Below are positions 6,992-13,813 of a stretch of DNA of 19,093 nucleotides, piece by piece. Each line of letters opens with the position of its first letter. Position 1 is the stretch's first letter. The stretch is from Bacillota bacterium. Lineage in GTDB: Bacteria > Bacillota > Clostridia > Peptostreptococcales > Anaerovoracaceae. The translations under genes were made by a program, and so were the position numbers. The notes beneath the pieces were generated by a model, which ran no database searches, was not told the DNA's origin, and worked only from the letters and a program-made list of their open reading frames with translations. The stretch lies in contig JAEXBK010000059.1 in assembly GCA_023394035.1 (NCBI GenBank), forward strand, positions 1-19,093, read 5' to 3'.

Positions 6992-8451
6992 AGCTCAAAT
7001 CCTTCCTGAGTTATCTTGTATATCGCTTCGGCATATATCTTTGTCATAGTCTCGAATTTTTCGAGTGACAGACGCTCATCTCTCCGGTGCATGAGGTCAG
7101 GGTCTCCCGGGAACAGTGCCCCGAAAGCTACGCAGTTGCTCATTGAGCGTGCGTATGTACCTCCGCCTATTGCCATAGGACCGTGCTCCATGTCTCCCGT
7201 GTATTCCCTGTAAACATCCATGAATGTCTTGATAAGCGGACTGTCAACAGGAAGATAGATCGGATCCTGGCTCGAATGCTTGACGACACCCATTCCGTAT
7301 TTGTCCGTAACCGGAATAATTCCGCCGTATACTTCCTCTTCGTTATGAGTAACCGGGTATCTTACGTTCACCGTCAGCGTGATCGCCTGCTTATCAAAAG
7401 CAGCTACTCCCACATTAAGTGTGAGCTTTCCAGATACATCGTCGCTCAGTGCGCATCCGATACGCTCGCCGTTCAAGTCATATCCGATATGATCGTTATA
7501 GAAGCCGATAAAGTCGTTGACTTCGTCGTTTCCGAAATTTAACTGTCCGAGCAGCCCCATCAAAACCGATATTGCATTCAGTCCAAGCTGCGGATGTGCT
7601 CCGTGAGCCGACTTTCCTTCTACAGAGATTTCGAGGCTCTTGCCTACGCCCTTGACCGATATCTTAGGCTCCGTTCCGTTTATGCTCTTATGTGACTCTT
7701 TGAAGGCCGCAGCTATATCTCTTATCTCATCGTAAACCGCATTTGAGTCAGAGTTTACAACTGCCCTTGCGTGCTCCGGAACCATATTTGCCGCCGAGCC
7801 GCCCTCAAGCTTTCTTAGTTCAAGGCCGCCCGCCTTTTTGTCGGAGAGCTTGCGCACTATGTCAAAGGTAAGTATGCCCTTTTCCGCATGTACAACAGGA
7901 AAGTCTCCGTCCGGTGTAAAGCCGTAATCCGGCTTTCCGACCTTTTCCATGTAGTAATCCATGCCGTACCAGTTTGTTTCCTCATCAAGACCTACTATAA
8001 GTCTTATGTCGGCCGACGGTTCAAAACCGGCTTCCTTGAGAGCCTTCATTGCATACAGTGCCGCAACTACAGGACCCTTGTCATCTGTCGTTCCGCGACC
8101 GTAAATGTATCCGTCCTCAACCTCACCGCTGTAAGCAGGGAAGCTCCAGCCTGTTCCTGCAGGAACGACATCGAGATGCCCAAGAATCCCCATTTTCTTT
8201 GCATTTGCCTTGCCTGACGGAAATTCTATATGGCCGCCGTAATTATCGGCGTTGAGGAATCCGAATCCCATTTCGCGTGCCGCATCTTCCGTCAGCTTAT
8301 ATGCGTCCTGTACTCCCTGTCCGAAAGGATAAACCTCGCCGTTTGGACCCTTTGCTTCCGCAGCCGCCTCACTGTTGCAGCGTATCAGCTTCTGCAGAAA
8401 CTCAATCTGCTCCGGCATGTTCTTTTCTATTATAGCTATATAGTCCTTCAT
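6988..8451 (-). CDS. pepV: Dipeptidase, PepV-like (M20 family, Zn)
   Basis: 487-residue cytoplasmic metallopeptidase, close to the length of Lactobacillus PepV. Expected dinuclear zinc ligands are all visible: His92 in 'GHLDVVPAG' with catalytic Asp94, Asp123 in 'GRGTTDDKGP', Glu157-Glu158 in 'GLDEETNW', Asp181 in 'FTPDGDFP' and the C-terminal His in 'DLMHRRDE'. The lid domain occupies roughly residues 190-370. It likely cleaves unspecific Xaa-Xaa dipeptides to feed amino acid fermentation. The start lies 5 bp after the NifU-domain gene stop, with a weak GGCGGTGG as ribosome site. Placement ahead of tsaE appears to be simple co-transcription. Confidence 0.93.
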   Translation of the reverse strand: MKDYIAIIEKNMPEQIEFLQKLIRCNSEAAAEAKGPNGEVYPFGQGVQDAYKLTEDAAREMGFGFLNADNYGGHIEFPSGKANAKKMGILGHLDVVPAGTGWSFPAYSGEVEDGYIYGRGTTDDKGPVVAALYAMKALKEAGFEPSADIRLIVGLDEETNWYGMDYYMEKVGKPDYGFTPDGDFPVVHAEKGILTFDIVRKLSDKKAGGLELRKLEGGSAANMVPEHARAVVNSDSNAVYDEIRDIAAAFKESHKSINGTEPKISVKGVGKSLEISVEGKSAHGAHPQLGLNAISVLMGLLGQLNFGNDEVNDFIGFYNDHIGYDLNGERIGCALSDDVSGKLTLNVGVAAFDKQAITLTVNVRYPVTHNEEEVYGGIIPVTDKYGMGVVKHSSQDPIYLPVDSPLIKTFMDVYREYTGDMEHGPMAIGGGTYARSMSNCVAFGALFPGDPDLMHRRDERLSLEKFETMTKIYAEAIYKITQEGFEL

Positions 8452-8456
8452 CGGTA

Positions 8457-8681
8457 TCAGTCCACCGCCTCTACGCCTTTGATTTCAGGCATTTCGTTCT
8501 TCAAAACCTGCTCTACCACATTGCTGAGCGTCATACGCGCACCCGGGCAGCCTGCACAATGTCCCTGAAGACGTACCTTTACGATATTGTCCTCTGTAAC
8601 GTCTACAAATTCTATATCTCCGCCGTCTCTCTGAAGGATAGGTCTGATCTGATCCAGTGCGGCATTAATTTTTTCTTTCAT
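8457..8681 (-). CDS. NifU C-terminal domain Fe-S scaffold/carrier protein
   Basis: 74-residue protein made only of the NifU C-terminal (Nfu) domain. It starts 'ALDQIRPILQRDGGDIEFVDV' in the typical way and carries the cluster-binding pair in 'CAGCPGA' (Cys42, Cys45), followed by the helix with 'ARMTLSNVVEQVL'. Such stand-alone Nfu proteins hold or transfer [4Fe-4S] clusters. The start ATG at 8681 follows AAGGAG at good spacing. It is the first gene of the minus-strand run, behind its own promoter at 8747-8775. TsaB/D/E do not need Fe-S clusters, so the linkage may be incidental. Confidence 0.93.
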   Translation of the reverse strand: MKEKINAALDQIRPILQRDGGDIEFVDVTEDNIVKVRLQGHCAGCPGARMTLSNVVEQVLKNEMPEIKGVEAVD

Positions 8682-8746
8682 TTCTTTTCTCCTTATGTAA
8701 TGTTTATCGCTTAATGATACGTTGATATCGCATCTCCAACACTTTG

Positions 8747-8775
8747 ATTATACAATATTTGTCAAACACCCGCAA
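8747..8775 (-). promoter_or_regulatory. Promoter of the nfu-pepV-tsaEB-rimI-tsaD-ABC-F run
   Basis: A perfect TATAAT (8747-8752, minus strand) lies 17 nt from a weaker TTGCGG (8770-8775). A TTGACA at 8760-8765 is only 7 nt from the -10 box and cannot serve with it. The leader to the NifU-domain start would be about 60 nt. Confidence 0.6.
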
Positions 8776-8804
8776 CATCTGCAAGCTGTGGATTTACTGC
8801 ATGC

Positions 8805-9248
8805 CTACATGCCTGTGTCGCTGATGCTTTTGATTTTTCTTTTTAACAATATATTTACCGTAATAAGCATGAACGAAACCACCGGAACAGCTATCATAGC
8901 GATGATCGGAAGTGCCCGAAAAAACAGCCTGAAAATCAATGCTCTTTTTCCTGTCATGCCATGTCCCCAGCTCCCTTGAATTCCGGCATTGATGCCGTTC
9001 ATTGTATCGACCAACCATCGTGCAAAGGGATTCTCTTCCTGTGTCATAAACATATGGCGTATGAAAAAGAACCATGCAGGCATAAATATTATAAGGCCGA
9101 AAATCAAAGTCATAAGTCTCGTCTTTTTGCTGATCTCCATACATATTTCTTCTTTGTCATCTTGACTCAATCTGCATACCGATTCGTGCCTTACGCTTTC
9201 TTTTTCAACTCTATATGAAATGTACTTGTTTATAAAATGTTCCCGCAT
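8805..9248 (-). CDS. Small membrane protein of unknown function
   Basis: 147 residues from the chosen ATG at 9248, which follows the channel gene's TAA by one base (TAAcATG), with GAAAGAG as a weak ribosome site. An internal Met at residue 37 (before 'EISKKTRLM') is an alternative start. Two hydrophobic segments are visible, about residues 44-62 ('LIFGLIIFMPAWFFFI') and 110-133 ('LPIIAMIAVPVVSFMLITV'), separated by a polar loop with Trp and Gly ('NGINAGIQGSWGHGMTGKR'). The N-terminal 35 residues are charged. I do not recognise the family. The tight junction suggests co-translation with the truncated channel upstream. No terminator was found after it. Confidence 0.6.
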   Translation of the reverse strand: MREHFINKYISYRVEKESVRHESVCRLSQDDKEEICMEISKKTRLMTLIFGLIIFMPAWFFFIRHMFMTQEENPFARWLVDTMNGINAGIQGSWGHGMTGKRALIFRLFFRALPIIAMIAVPVVSFMLITVNILLKRKIKSISDTGM

Positions 9249-9249
9249 G

Positions 9250-9777
9250 TTAAATACTCTTTCGTACAGATTGTTCCATGTCATTTCCATCATTACAATT
9301 TTGTTCTTTAATTTCGCTCATATATCCGGCAGTTATTATACCTGCTGGCAATGCAACTATAGCTATGCCAAAAACAGAAGAAATCATGGTAATTATTCTA
9401 CCCGCAGTTGAAACCGGATATATGTCGCCATAACCCACGGTAGTTAACGAAATTGTTGCCCAGTAAATGGCATCAAAGAAATTTCTAAAAGAGTCCGGTT
9501 CCACATTATAAATGATAAGAGCCGATACGGTAACATATCCTCCTGCTAATGCACAAACAGCCAGCAATGATTGTTTTGATGCTTTTAATACATTGCCGAT
9601 AATTTCAAGGCTCTTCGAATATCGTGCAATTTTGAACACACGAAAAACTCGAAGCGCCCTTACCATTCTAAGTACGCGGAGTACCTTAAAGCTATTATTT
9701 ATAATTGTAATAGAAGGCAGTATAGATATTAGATCAATTATTTCCTTATCTCGCAAAAGCCTTGCATATACGCACAG
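9250..9777 (-). pseudogene. Voltage-gated K+ channel lacking S1-S2 (probably decayed)
   Basis: The frame encodes the C-terminal two thirds of a six-helix Kv-type channel. It has an S3 remnant 'IIDLISILPSI', an S4 voltage sensor with Arg at every third position ('VLRVLRMVRALRVFRVFK'), S5, the pore with selectivity filter TTVGYGD and S6 'SSVFGIAIVALPAGIITAGY'. The S1-S2 region and most of the linker are absent. The frame is closed by an in-frame TGA at 9778-9780, and the only possible starts are rare codons: CTG at 9777, with GAGG 5 nt upstream, or TTG at 9756. No S1-S2-like peptide was found in other frames of the next 350 bp. It could still yield an S3-S6 protein, but loss of function is more likely. 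Confidence 0.75.
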
Positions 9778-9780
9778 TCA

Positions 9781-10131
9781 TTCCTCATTCACATTATCAT
9801 ATTTCGCAAACTTAAAAAAGTTTTATTTTTGCGGGATGAATACGGTAACTACAGCCACCTTAAAACTCGCCAAGTGCCTAGTATTCAGTCCGTATCTATT
9901 TCAATTATTTTCATGTATAATTCCGGATTATGCATGAAAAAAAGTCATAATATCTACGCATTCTTTGAAATCCGCCACTTCCGTAGATATTCCCAATAAA
10001 ATAATGCCTAAAAATATTTTATGCACTATTTTATAGAAAAATGATACGCTGTTCACTCTGTATCTGTTTTTGATTGTCTAATGGCTATCGCAAGTCCTCA
10101 ATCGCAATACACATTGCAGCTTTCGACCCAT
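9781..10131. other. AT-rich gene-free stretch behind the EIIC gene
   Basis: About 350 bp without a convincing gene, richer in A and T than the flanking operons. It holds an imperfect inverted repeat (9908-9940). On the minus strand there is a short frame beginning GTG near 10053 that would encode roughly 42 residues with one hydrophobic segment ('KIFLGIILLGIS'); it lacks a clear ribosome site. No terminator with a T-tract was seen after the EIIC stop. It may be the scar of a deletion that removed the front of the channel gene. Confidence 0.6.
9908..9940. repeat. Inverted repeat with 14-nt arms
   Basis: Arms TTTTCATGTATAAT (9908-9921) and ATTATGCATGAAAA (9927-9940) match at 13 of 14 positions around a 5-nt loop. 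No T-tract follows on either strand outside the stem, so it is not a standard terminator. It may be a remnant of a small mobile element or a structured RNA end. Confidence 0.6.
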
Positions 10132-11187
10132 CTATACCTGCAGCTTGTAATCGCCGTCTTTGATCTTTCCTGCTTTTCTTAGGAGCCTGTCAAATATGAG
10201 TGCAAGAATCGCAGGCAGAACGAATGCAATCAGGATTACGCCTGTTACGGAATGAGCATTAAAGCCCATATCCGTAAATGTACCGATCTGACCTACGAGT
10301 CCCGAAGTTCCCATACCTGCACCGAGTGGGTTGTTCGTCATCTTGAATATCACCGTGCTTACAGGTCCCGTGATTACTCCTGCAAGTGTAGGCGGAAGGA
10401 GAATCCAAGGGTTCTTTACTATATTTGATATCTGAAGCATCGAAGTACCTATGCCTTGAGCAAACAGTCCACCGACTCCGTTATCCTTAAAGCTTATTAC
10501 AGCAAAGCCTATCATCTGTGCACAGCAGCCTGCAGTAGCAGCACCTGCCGCAAGTCCCGAGAGGTCAAGCATTATGCAGAGAGCCGCACTCGAAATAGGC
10601 GCGGTCAGTGCAAGTCCTACGATAGTTGCAATAACTATTCCGAAGAAGAACGGCTGCCATTCTGTTGCCGTCATTATTACCTGGCCGAGTCCCGACATCA
10701 GCTTTCCGATTGCAGGTCCTGCAAGTACAGCCGAAATACCGCCCATCAAAAGCGTCACCGCCGGAGTAACTATTATATCCACCTTTGTTTCCTTTGAGAC
10801 GGCTTTGCCGAACTCTGCGCCTATCGCAACTGCAATGAATGAACCTGCCGGTCCGCCGAGTGCCGCACCGAGCATACCCGTTATAGCACTTGTGAACATG
10901 ACAAGAGGCGGTGCCTGAAGTCCCCATGCAACTGCCACACCTATTGATGCGCCCATCATCTCCATAGCCTTGCCGCCCATGTCAACAAAGAATTTTGCCG
11001 CCGCGTTTTCACCGAAGAAAACCATATACTGCTGTCCTGCCGTCTTGATTATAAGGCCTACGAGGAGCGAAGCAAACAGGCCGAGAGCCATTGCGGAAAG
11101 CGCATCCTGAAGGTATCGCTTTCCTGAGAATACTATGTTTTTTCTGGCAAAGAAGCCCTTTGCCGCATGTGTTGTTTTATTTTCCAT
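10132..11187 (-). CDS. PTS_EIIC_2-type membrane transporter
   Basis: 351-residue polytopic membrane protein with about 8-10 hydrophobic segments rich in Gly and Ala. It begins with a charged stretch ending 'FSGKRYLQDALSAMALGLFASLLVGLI', typical of the PTS_EIIC_2 family (relatives annotated as PTS sugar transporter subunit IIC). No EIIA, EIIB or sugar enzyme gene is nearby, so phosphotransfer cannot be assumed. The gene is divergent from a NiaR-type repressor, and its promoter -35 box overlaps a palindrome suited to be the repressor's operator. That suggests transport of niacin or a related compound (inference). The start ATG at 11187 follows GGGAG. The frame ends cleanly at TAG. Confidence 0.85.
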   Translation of the reverse strand: MENKTTHAAKGFFARKNIVFSGKRYLQDALSAMALGLFASLLVGLIIKTAGQQYMVFFGENAAAKFFVDMGGKAMEMMGASIGVAVAWGLQAPPLVMFTSAITGMLGAALGGPAGSFIAVAIGAEFGKAVSKETKVDIIVTPAVTLLMGGISAVLAGPAIGKLMSGLGQVIMTATEWQPFFFGIVIATIVGLALTAPISSAALCIMLDLSGLAAGAATAGCCAQMIGFAVISFKDNGVGGLFAQGIGTSMLQISNIVKNPWILLPPTLAGVITGPVSTVIFKMTNNPLGAGMGTSGLVGQIGTFTDMGFNAHSVTGVILIAFVLPAILALIFDRLLRKAGKIKDGDYKLQV

Positions 11188-11227
11188 TCTTTCTCCCTAT
11201 TGCTACAAAAATTAAATTGCCGTGTTG

Positions 11228-11256
11228 ATTGTAATATATGTAAAGACCTATGTCAA
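11228..11256 (-). promoter_or_regulatory. Promoter of the EIIC-type gene
   Basis: TTGACA (11251-11256) and TACAAT (11228-11233) on the minus strand, spaced 17 nt, leave a leader of about 35 nt. The -35 box is inside the palindrome TGTCAAGACA. Confidence 0.8.
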
Positions 11257-11260
11257 GACA
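11238..11260. promoter_or_regulatory. Candidate NiaR operator
   Basis: TGTCAAGACA (11251-11260) is a perfect inverted repeat (TGTC-AA-GACA). A related copy lies 12 bp away: ATGTAAAGAC (11238-11247) against ATGTCAAGAC (11250-11259). Together they cover the -35 box and part of the spacer of the EIIC promoter and sit just upstream of the niaR promoter. Assignment to NiaR rests on location and symmetry. Confidence 0.6.
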
Positions 11261-11272
11261 CTTGCATTTTTA

Positions 11273-11301
11273 TTGTCTGTATACCGATCATGTGATATAA
11301 T
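11273..11301 (+). promoter_or_regulatory. Promoter of niaR
   Basis: TTGTCT (11273-11278), a 17-nt spacer ending in TGA (extended -10 TGn), and a perfect TATAAT (11296-11301). The AGGAGG ribosome site follows at 11312-11317. Confidence 0.75.
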
Positions 11302-11323
11302 GCGGTCAATCAGGAGGTATGAC

Positions 11324-11845
11324 ATGAACGCAAAAGACAGAAGAAAAAAGATACTTCAAATGCTCAGTGCATCAGGCACTCCCGTATCCGCTTCGGTGCT
11401 CGCAAGCGAATTTAATGTTTCAAGGCAGGTAATAGTCGGAGACGTATCAATCCTCAGAGCATCAGGCATAAGGATTGATGCAACACCGCGCGGATATATA
11501 TTGGAAGACGGCAATAAGGAAGACTTTCCTTTTATCGGCACCATAGTTTGCAGGCACGATCAGCTTCAGGCTGAGGCGGAGCTTAATACAATAGTAGATT
11601 ACGGCGGCACATGTATAGATGTCGCTATAGAGCACAGCATATTCGGAGAGCTGATCGGTCCGCTTAATATTTCCACAAGATATGATGTGAAGCTTTACAT
11701 GGAAAAACAGAAGAGTGCCGATAAGCCGCTGAGTTTTCTTTCAGACGGGTACCATATACACCACATCGGATGCAAGGACCGCGAAATCTTTGATATGATT
11801 GCAAAGGAGCTCAGAGACCTCGGTATTCTCATTGACGAAAGCTGA
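11324..11845 (+). CDS. niaR: NiaR-type transcriptional repressor (HTH_11 + 3H domain)
   Basis: 173 residues. The start is ATG 11324, 6 nt after AGGAGG; the frame extends upstream but those codons cross the promoter. Residues 5-60 form a winged helix ('RRKKILQMLSASGTPVSASVLASEFNVSR' region, recognition helix 'SRQVIVGDVSILRASG'). Residues 75-170 form the 3H domain, with His78, Glu86, His144 and His146 at the positions that bind a metal ion in the Thermotoga NiaR structure (established knowledge, by recollection of residue numbers). NiaR proteins repress NAD biosynthesis or niacin uptake genes when niacin is present. No nad genes are in the window; the divergent EIIC-type gene is the evident target. 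No strong terminator follows. Confidence 0.92.
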   Translation: MNAKDRRKKILQMLSASGTPVSASVLASEFNVSRQVIVGDVSILRASGIRIDATPRGYILEDGNKEDFPFIGTIVCRHDQLQAEAELNTIVDYGGTCIDVAIEHSIFGELIGPLNISTRYDVKLYMEKQKSADKPLSFLSDGYHIHHIGCKDREIFDMIAKELRDLGILIDES

Positions 11846-11892
11846 GCTGAAAGCTTTTGTGCGATACTTTTGATGGATATTTTTTCGGTGCG

Positions 11893-11942
11893 TTTAGAAT
11901 TCAAAATCATGTGGTATATTATAGTTACGCTTCGATAGAAGC
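11893..11942 (+). promoter_or_regulatory. Rubrerythrin promoter and 5' stem-loop
   Basis: TTTAGA (11893-11898), 16 nt, then TATATT (11915-11920) is the best promoter pair. The hairpin GCTTC-GATA-GAAGC (11929-11942) would lie at or within a few nucleotides of the RNA 5' end, where such stems can protect mRNA from decay (inference). Confidence 0.5.
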
Positions 11943-11991
11943 ACTTTAATATGATTATAAAAAACTTTATTATTACAGGAGGAAAATGATT

Positions 11992-12531
11992 ATGAAATGG
12001 GTTTGTTCAGTTTGCGGTTATGTTCACGAAGGTCCTGAAGCTCCGGAAGCATGTCCTATCTGCAAGGCACCAAAGGAAAAGTTTGTTGCGCAGGAAGGTG
12101 AAATGACTTGGGACGCAGAACACGTTGTAGGCGTTGCTCAGGGATCAAGCGAAGATATAATGGAAGACTTAAGAGCTAACTTTAACGGAGAATGCTCAGA
12201 AGTAGGTATGTACCTTGCTATGTCAAGAGTAGCTTTCCGTGAAGGATATCCTGAAATCGGACTTTACTACCAGACAGCCGCAATGGAAGAAGCTGATCAC
12301 GCTTCAAGATTTGCAGAGCTTCTCGGCGAAGTCATAACACCAAGCACAAAGAAGAACCTTGAGCTCAGAATAGACGCTGAAAACGGAGCATGCATGGGTA
12401 AGACAGATCTTGCTAAGCGTGCTAAGGCAGCTAACCTTGATGCTATCCACGACACAGTTCACGAGATGGCAAGAGACGAAGCTCGCCACGGCAGAGCATT
12501 TGCTGCACTCCACAAGAGATACTTCGGCTAA
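11992..12531 (+). CDS. Reverse rubrerythrin (rubredoxin + diiron ferritin-like domain)
   Basis: 179 residues. Of two in-frame ATGs, 11992 is 9 nt from AGGAGG (11977-11982) and gives the family start 'MKWVCSVCGY'; the ATG at 11986 is only 3 nt away. The rubredoxin-like domain comes first, with Cys5, Cys8, Cys21 and Cys24. The ferritin-like four-helix domain follows, with Glu67, the ExxH pair Glu100/His103 and the second ExxH pair Glu163/His166. Domain order is inverted relative to classical rubrerythrin, as in clostridial 'reverse' rubrerythrins that reduce hydrogen peroxide and protect against oxygen. Codon choice (many CTT, GCT, AAG) suggests high expression. It is monocistronic, with its own promoter and terminator. 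Confidence 0.95.
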   Translation: MKWVCSVCGYVHEGPEAPEACPICKAPKEKFVAQEGEMTWDAEHVVGVAQGSSEDIMEDLRANFNGECSEVGMYLAMSRVAFREGYPEIGLYYQTAAMEEADHASRFAELLGEVITPSTKKNLELRIDAENGACMGKTDLAKRAKAANLDAIHDTVHEMARDEARHGRAFAALHKRYFG

Positions 12532-12563
12532 ATTTTTCTTAAAAAAAATTAATAAAAAATTAA

Positions 12564-12596
12564 GGGTTCTCCGCACGCTTCGGAGAGCCCTTTTTG
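12564..12596 (+). terminator. Intrinsic terminator of the rubrerythrin gene
   Basis: GGGTTCTCCG (12564-12573) pairs with CGGAGAGCCC (12581-12590) over 10 bp with one T-G wobble, 7-nt loop, followed by TTTTTG. It lies directly before the next operon's promoter. Confidence 0.95.
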
Positions 12597-12625
12597 TTGA
12601 CACTGTTTGCAAATTTTGTCATAAT
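12597..12625 (+). promoter_or_regulatory. Promoter of the two-adaptor efflux operon
   Basis: Consensus TTGACA (12597-12602), 17-nt spacer and CATAAT (12620-12625, five of six). It starts one base after the preceding terminator T-tract. The leader of about 57 nt contains the 11-mer GAAGGTAATTA twice (12631-12641 and 12679-12689); the second copy is the ribosome site of adaptor 1. Confidence 0.85.
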
Positions 12626-12688
12626 TTAGAGAAGGTAATTAGATATTGCTTACTAAAATTGTATGCCAAGCTCAGAAAGAAGGTAATT

Positions 12689-13813
12689 ATGACAAAAAAG
12701 AAAAAAATGGCTATAGCAATAGTTGCATTAGCCTGCATTGCTGCGGCAAGCATCTTTTTCCTTTTAAGAGGACGCTCATCCGGCGACGGTGAAAATACCA
12801 TATATATGCAGAAGGTAGCGCAGCTCACAGGCGAGCAGCTTATAAGCACAGACCGCTTCTCCGGAGTCGTAGAGGCTCAGAAGCTAATGAACTTCAAGAA
12901 GTCGTCTGATAAGCCTATCGAGACTATCTATGTCAAAGAGGGCGACAGCGTCGAAAAGGGCACTCCGCTTTTCAAATACAATGTTTCACATTCCGAAAAC
13001 GACATTGCTTCCGCAAATCTCGACATAGAGGGTCTCAACAACGAAATAGCCGTACTGAGATCATCCGAGCAGACTACGGAAATTCAGCTTCAGATCGAAG
13101 AAAAAAATCTCGAAATACGCCAGAAGCAGGCTGAAATAGCAAAGCTCCAGAAGGAAATAGATCAGTCCATAGTCAAATCAACGATCAAAGGCGTCGTCAA
13201 AAAAGTAAACGACGGCGGTACTGACCAAAGCGGAGCCGAGCTTCCTATAGTTTCAATTACGGAAACAGGCGAATTCAGGGTAAAGGGCAAGGTCAGCGAG
13301 CAGTCCATATCCTTTATCACAAAGGGTCAAAAGGTGATAATCCGCTCACGCGTTGATGAATCAAAGACATGGGGCGGCAGCATCAGCAATATAGAAACCG
13401 AGCCTCAGTCGGAACGCCATAACGAAGACATGTTTGCAGGCGGCAGCTCCGAGGGTTCCGAGAAATCTTCGGTCTACCCGTTCTATATTACTCTTGACAG
13501 CACAGAAGATCTCATGCTCGGTCAGCATGTATTCATTGAACCTGTTTCGGAAGGTCAGGTCGCTCCTCCTAAGGAAGGGCTCTGGCTTGATATGAGCTTA
13601 TTTGTCACCGACGAAAACGGCAAGTCCTTTGTGTGGTCATCAAAGAACGGCAAGCTGATCAAAAAGGATGTAGAGCTCGGAGAAGTAAACGAAGAGACAT
13701 TCTCCGTAGAAGTAAAAAGCGGGCTCTCCAAGGATGATTTTGTTACATGGCCTGACGAAACTTTTAAAGAAGGAATGAAGGTATCAGAGCCTTCCGAGGG
13801 AGATGCGGAATGA
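12689..13813 (+). CDS. Efflux adaptor 1, HlyD/MacA-type membrane fusion protein
   Basis: 374 residues. The start is ATG 12689 after AGAAGG; the longer frame would reach back through the promoter and the rubrerythrin terminator and is rejected. Residues 7-26 form a single membrane anchor. A lipoyl half ('IETIYVKEGDSVEKGTPLFKY', about 77-97) leads into a coiled-coil hairpin (about 103-160, 'LQIEEKNLEIRQKQAEIAKL'), then the second lipoyl half 'KSTIKGVVKKVNDG' and a beta-barrel domain with a Ser/Glu/Gly-rich loop near 238-262. A membrane-proximal part completes it. Such adaptors sit outside the membrane and work with MacB-type transporters. The stop overlaps the ATPase start (ATGA). Confidence 0.9.
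   Translation: MTKKKKMAIAIVALACIAAASIFFLLRGRSSGDGENTIYMQKVAQLTGEQLISTDRFSGVVEAQKLMNFKKSSDKPIETIYVKEGDSVEKGTPLFKYNVSHSENDIASANLDIEGLNNEIAVLRSSEQTTEIQLQIEEKNLEIRQKQAEIAKLQKEIDQSIVKSTIKGVVKKVNDGGTDQSGAELPIVSITETGEFRVKGKVSEQSISFITKGQKVIIRSRVDESKTWGGSISNIETEPQSERHNEDMFAGGSSEGSEKSSVYPFYITLDSTEDLMLGQHVFIEPVSEGQVAPPKEGLWLDMSLFVTDENGKSFVWSSKNGKLIKKDVELGEVNEETFSVEVKSGLSKDDFVTWPDETFKEGMKVSEPSEGDAE

Noticed and set aside
8760..8765. Perfect TTGACA as -35 box of the nfu promoter
   Set aside because: Only 7 nt separate it from the TATAAT at 8747-8752; no other -10 at 16-18 nt downstream.
8794..9144. Alternative minus-strand frame of 116 residues inside the small membrane protein gene
   Set aside because: It has no hydrophobic or domain pattern and no ribosome site; it is a shadow frame.
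9908..9940. Inverted repeat as terminator of the EIIC gene or of a plus-strand RNA
   Set aside because: It has no T-tract beyond the stem on either strand and lies about 190 bp from the EIIC stop.
10087..10140. Minus-strand frame reading 'GIDGSKAAMCIAIEDLR' across the EIIC stop
   Set aside because: It is protein-like but only about 20 codons long, with no start or ribosome site and no family I can name; the EIIC C-terminus is complete in its own frame.
11222..11323. 34-residue N-terminal extension of NiaR
   Set aside because: It crosses the niaR promoter and AGGAGG; the HTH begins right after ATG 11324.
11838..11866. Hairpin just after niaR as intrinsic terminator
   Set aside because: The stem (CGAAAGCT/AGCTTTTG) is weak, has an 8-nt loop and lacks a T-tract.
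12410..12688. 93-residue N-terminal extension of adaptor 1
   Set aside because: It runs through the rubrerythrin gene end, a terminator and a consensus promoter; ATG 12689 has a ribosome site and starts a standard membrane anchor.
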